IMG/VR virus record: IMGVR_UViG_3300045970_000701
Span: 1-22,935 of that record
Length of the DNA: 22,935 bases
Strand: one strand, 5' to 3'
From: a virus
Shown one piece after another: positions 21,102 through 22,935 of this stretch. Both the position numbers and the translations under genes were made by a program. Each line of letters begins with the position of its first letter. Positions within the stretch are counted from its first letter, which is position 1. A model generated the notes under the pieces. That model was not told the DNA's origin and made no database searches. It saw nothing but the letters and a program-made list of their open reading frames with translations.

Positions 21102-21427
21102 TAACTAATTTTAAATTATTTGAAGGTACACAAGATTGGCAAATATGGGATATAAAAGCTTATATTGACACTAAATATCCAGCAAAAGGAGGAATAGGAA
21201 TAAGTGTAAGCAATGAAACAAATTTAAATGTTAATTTGAATTATATGATGGGTCACTATTATTCTAAAGATATAAGAGATTATAAAGAAAAAACTAAAGA
21301 AACTTATCAAGACATTAAAGATTATTTGATAAAAATGGGATTTAAACTGAAAGAAGAACAATATGGAGGTGGTACAATAACATATGTTTGGGATTTGCCA
21401 GGCACAATACAAAAATTTAACATATGA
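21098..21427 (+). CDS. unknown small protein with capsid-targeting-like N terminus
   Basis: 109 residues. Leader MITNFKLFE-GTQDW, cleavage expected after Glu9. The rest is a mixed alpha/beta domain (IKAYIDTKYPAKGGIGISVSN, LNVNLNYMMGHYY, a helix TYQDIKDYLIKMGFKLKE, and a final TITYVWDLPG strand), ending QKFNI. Not similar to its neighbour beyond the leader, which is what swapped effector cassettes would look like. Confidence 0.6.
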   Translation: MITNFKLFEGTQDWQIWDIKAYIDTKYPAKGGIGISVSNETNLNVNLNYMMGHYYSKDIRDYKEKTKETYQDIKDYLIKMGFKLKEEQYGGGTITYVWDLPGTIQKFNI

Positions 21428-21428
21428 A

Positions 21429-22268
21429 ATGAAGATAATTTTAGAATATAAAGTTTTTGATTTATTAAAAAATCCTGAAAATGAAGAATTTCTCTCTAAA
21501 GTAAAAACAGAAAATCCTGATTTATATGTTCAATTCTTAAATATTTTAGGTAATAAAGGACTTGAAATTGCAAAACAAAAATATAAAATTTATGATCCAG
21601 AATATAAAAAGCAAAAAGAATCTGAGGAAAAATATGAAAAATTAAGGAAAAAGCGATTAGGTGCTAAAAAATTAAAAGAAATATATGAAGAAGGCTTATT
21701 ACTTAAATATAAGGATGAAATTGATGAAATTGAAACTCAAGTATTTTCCTCATATTTATTAACATTAGCATCTGAAATAGAAAAAGACCCAAGAATCTCT
21801 AAATATTTAAAACACCTCAACGCAAAAAGAGTCATTAAAGATAGATTTAAAGAGTTTATTAAAAAACCTAGAAATTTGAAATATGGCTTTACAAGAGATA
21901 TGGTTGATTTAGATATATTGGCTTTTGTCACTAGATATTATAATAGAGCTGATGAAAAATATGATAATGTGAGTATTATAAAAATAGATCAACATTATAA
22001 TATAAAGACAAAGGAAGCAAGGTATACGGTTAATTTCAAATTATATGATCATGAAAATAATTCTTATTTTATACCAAAATTAGACAAGGAAAAAGATAGA
22101 CAGTTTTTAAGTGATAGAAACACTTATATTATGAGTCTAAATGATAAAGGAAGTTTAAACAAGGAAGAATTGAATTATCTTATCTTTAATAAATTTTCAA
22201 ATGCACTTGATGAAAATAGTTATAGGGAGTGGGAAATAAAACAAATGTCAAATAAGTTTAATCTCTGA
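21429..22268 (+). CDS. unknown protein, coiled-coil N-terminal half
   Basis: 279 residues from ATG 21429; an in-frame ATG at 21384 lies well inside the preceding gene and its first 15 residues (MFGICQAQYKNL) look like shadow sequence. Residues 1-110 are highly charged helices (PEYKKQKESEEKYEKLRKKRLGAKKL), followed by ISKYLKHLNAKRVIKDRFKEF and a more globular end with NIKTKEARYTVNFKLYDHEN strands. The start MKIILEYKVFD is only a faint echo of the leader peptide. Possibly a scaffold or internal head component; no motif recognised. Confidence 0.6.
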   Translation: MKIILEYKVFDLLKNPENEEFLSKVKTENPDLYVQFLNILGNKGLEIAKQKYKIYDPEYKKQKESEEKYEKLRKKRLGAKKLKEIYEEGLLLKYKDEIDEIETQVFSSYLLTLASEIEKDPRISKYLKHLNAKRVIKDRFKEFIKKPRNLKYGFTRDMVDLDILAFVTRYYNRADEKYDNVSIIKIDQHYNIKTKEARYTVNFKLYDHENNSYFIPKLDKEKDRQFLSDRNTYIMSLNDKGSLNKEELNYLIFNKFSNALDENSYREWEIKQMSNKFNL

Positions 22269-22275
22269 TTTAACA

Positions 22276-22365
22276 ATGGTGAAAGGGAGCAGCTTCCACA
22301 CACCAATTAGTAACCTAGTTACAGTTTGTCAGGACTTCAACCTGAATCTCCCAATTATTCACCAT
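22276..22365 (+). ncRNA. candidate structured RNA (four-stem element)
   Basis: Outer stem ATGGTGAA / TTCACCAT (22276-22283 with 22358-22365, 8 bp perfect), second stem GGGAG / CTCCC (22285-22289 with 22348-22352), then two internal hairpins GTAAC-CTA-GTTAC (22310-22322) and TCAGG-ACTTCAA-CCTGA (22329-22345). Its base composition is clearly richer in G and C than anything around it and no ORF of note covers it. Nested stems of this order suggest a folded RNA; strand is assumed plus because a strong plus-strand terminator follows at 22454-22500, but the stems also form on the minus strand. It does not fit a tRNA cloverleaf. Confidence 0.5.
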
Positions 22366-22453
22366 CTAACAAAAGATAATCTAACTAATACTTTTCAATG
22401 GTCGCGACTCCATTTACTACATACTTATTAAATTCTTTTGTGTATTTTAAAAC

Positions 22454-22500
22454 AAATAACCTAGCAAAAACTTCTTCAAGCTTTGCTAGGTTATTTTTTA
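22454..22500 (+). terminator. strong rho-independent terminator
   Basis: 15-bp perfect stem AAATAACCTAGCAAA / TTTGCTAGGTTATTT (22454-22468 with 22482-22496), 13-nt loop, then T-rich tail. It would end transcripts that include the structured element. Confidence 0.75.
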
Positions 22501-22600
22501 TATTTAGGTTTAGTTTTTCGATCATTTATATTTTCTCCAACTAAAAGTATATATATTTAATTTAAAATGGTTTTTGGAAAAAATGACTTTTTGTATTTAA

Positions 22601-22606
22601 TATATA
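22601..22606 (+). promoter_or_regulatory. candidate TATATA promoter box
   Basis: TTTAATATATACTTA, box ending 19 nt before the ATG at 22626; shares 14 bases with the minus-strand box at 14639. Confidence 0.4.
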
Positions 22607-22625
22607 CTTAAAAAGTAAATACAAA

Positions 22626-22781
22626 ATGAAGAAAAAAGACAAAACTTTCACAATGAGAATACCTTCAGACATACATAAATATTTGGAAGAATATTCAAAT
22701 AAAAATTATACATCAATGTCTAATGTTATAGTGCAGCTTATTATAAAGTTGAAAAAAGAATCAGAAAGCAATGAAAAATGA
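22626..22781 (+). CDS. small ribbon-helix-helix (Arc/CopG-like) protein
   Basis: 51 residues: a short basic arm KKKDKTF, strand TMRIPSD, helix IHKYLEEYSNK, turn and second helix MSNVIVQLIIKLKKESE. This is the full RHH unit of Arc/CopG/MetJ-type repressors, which bind DNA as dimers through the paired strands. Too short for the usual ORF cut-offs but well supported by composition and by its 11-nt overlap with the endonuclease start. Likely controls its own operon, perhaps keeping the endonuclease low. Confidence 0.65.
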   Translation: MKKKDKTFTMRIPSDIHKYLEEYSNKNYTSMSNVIVQLIIKLKKESESNEK

Positions 22782-22935
22782 TTACTTTTTTATTTATGAA
22801 ACAACAAATTTAGTTAATAATAAAAAGTATCGTGGAATACATAAAACTAAAAATATTAATGATAATTATATTGGAAGTGGTGTGTCGTTTGAGTTTGCAA
22901 TTAAAAAATATGGAAAAGAAAATTTTAAAAGAGAA
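22771..22935 (+). CDS. GIY-YIG endonuclease, N-terminal part (3' end outside window)
   Basis: Starts MKNDYFFIYETTNLV inside the end of the RHH gene (ATG 22771). The GIY-YIG elements are F-I-Y (residues 7-9) and Y-R-G (about 20-22), then IHKT and the family's typical NYIGSGVSFEFAIKKYGKENFKRE, as in SegA-G-like and homing endonucleases of phages that nick or cut DNA. The first G of GIY and the I of YIG are replaced (FIY, YRG), which is seen in family members. 55 codons are visible and the frame is open at the right edge, so the catalytic Glu and DNA-binding part cannot be checked. Confidence 0.8.
   Translation, partial: MKNDYFFIYETTNLVNNKKYRGIHKTKNINDNYIGSGVSFEFAIKKYGKENFKRE

Larger units (their letters stand above)
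22269..22625. other. 357-nt stretch without a convincing gene
   Basis: Holds the structured element (22276-22365), a small GTCGCGAC palindrome inside AATGG/CCATT (22398-22413), a strong hairpin terminator (22454-22500), a minus-facing TATATATATAC box (about 22546-22555) and the plus TATATAC box of the RHH gene. A 46-codon minus-strand frame crosses the terminator but is not accepted as a gene. Confidence 0.6.

Noticed and set aside
22276-22365. tRNA or tRNA-like element
   Set aside because: The outer 8-bp stem looks like an acceptor stem, but the T-arm-like hairpin has the wrong loop (ACTTCAA), is not adjacent to the outer stem, and no anticodon arm fits.
22276-22365. Cobalamin-riboswitch-like core on the minus strand (GGGA...GGTTGAAGTCC...ACTGTAA)
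   Set aside because: Some short words look alike, but the spacing and the conserved boxes do not match well enough to call it.
22385-22525. 46-residue minus-strand frame (MIEKLNLNIKNNL...) with GGAG before its ATG and an AT promoter-like box
   Set aside because: It runs through a 15-bp perfect hairpin with T-tail that is better explained as a terminator, and shows no family resemblance.

Overview
The window is best read as part of a large, very AT-rich tailed phage (T4-like or jumbo myovirus style) infecting a member of the Bacteroidota, probably a flavobacterium-like host. Three things point to the host. Several genes are preceded by TATCTTTG boxes that fit the Bacteroidota sigma-A -7 element TAnnTTTG. 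Purine-rich Shine-Dalgarno sites are nearly absent before start codons. The NusG and ClpC proteins have Bacteroidota-like sequences. Phage origin is inferred from dense, often ATGA- or TAATG-overlapping genes, tail-tube-like and Ig-domain virion proteins, a dNMP-kinase-like protein, a type II thymidine kinase, a gp62-like clamp-loader subunit, many tiny phage-type ORFs and a GIY-YIG endonuclease. No portal, terminase or major capsid gene is in the window.

Layout. 1-1047: 3' end of a ClpC-type AAA+ unfoldase, a terminator, and a multi-pass membrane protein. 1106-2609: a four-gene operon of unknown small proteins behind a host-type promoter. 2624-3753 (minus): NMP-kinase-like protein and a possible tail-tube-like protein. 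3838-7738 (plus): virion/tail module with a large structural protein, two paralogous proteins sharing an inhibitor-I9-like N-terminal domain (one carrying Ig-like repeats) and a tail-tube-like protein. 7851-8999: a four-domain ribosomal-S1-like protein. 9030-10042 (minus): a tandem carbohydrate-binding-type protein and a full-length NusG. 10157-11480: unknown protein plus radical SAM enzyme. 11513-14545: small-protein and accessory genes, including an N-formylglutamate-amidohydrolase-family protein, a GNAT-like protein and a tandem ribbon-helix-helix protein. 14736-18135: thymidine kinase, a hybrid histidine kinase broken by an 11-nt deletion inside a 63-bp repeat array, and the gp62-like protein. 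18132-21427: a run of five genes whose products share a short N-terminal peptide of the MIT-x-FKLFE type. 21429-22935: unknown coiled-coil-rich protein, a structured non-coding stretch with a strong terminator, an RHH protein and the start of a GIY-YIG endonuclease.

Most interesting inference: the shared N-terminal peptides (MITxFKLFE, MITLFED, MITRFIKFITE, and looser MKNIKTFE and LKTYEEY) resemble the T4 capsid-targeting sequence (MKTYQEFI[T/A]E) that is cut by the prohead protease after L/I-x-E. If so, a PD-(D/E)XK-like nuclease, a complete CCA-adding enzyme and several unknown small proteins are packaged in the head and injected at infection. At the DNA level the peptide-coding 5' ends and the gene junctions are repeated, which would let effector genes be exchanged as cassettes. 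The phage also appears to carry its own NusG and S1-like proteins for control of transcription and translation, with two apparent promoter classes (host-like TATCTTTG and a recurrent TATATA[C/G] box).
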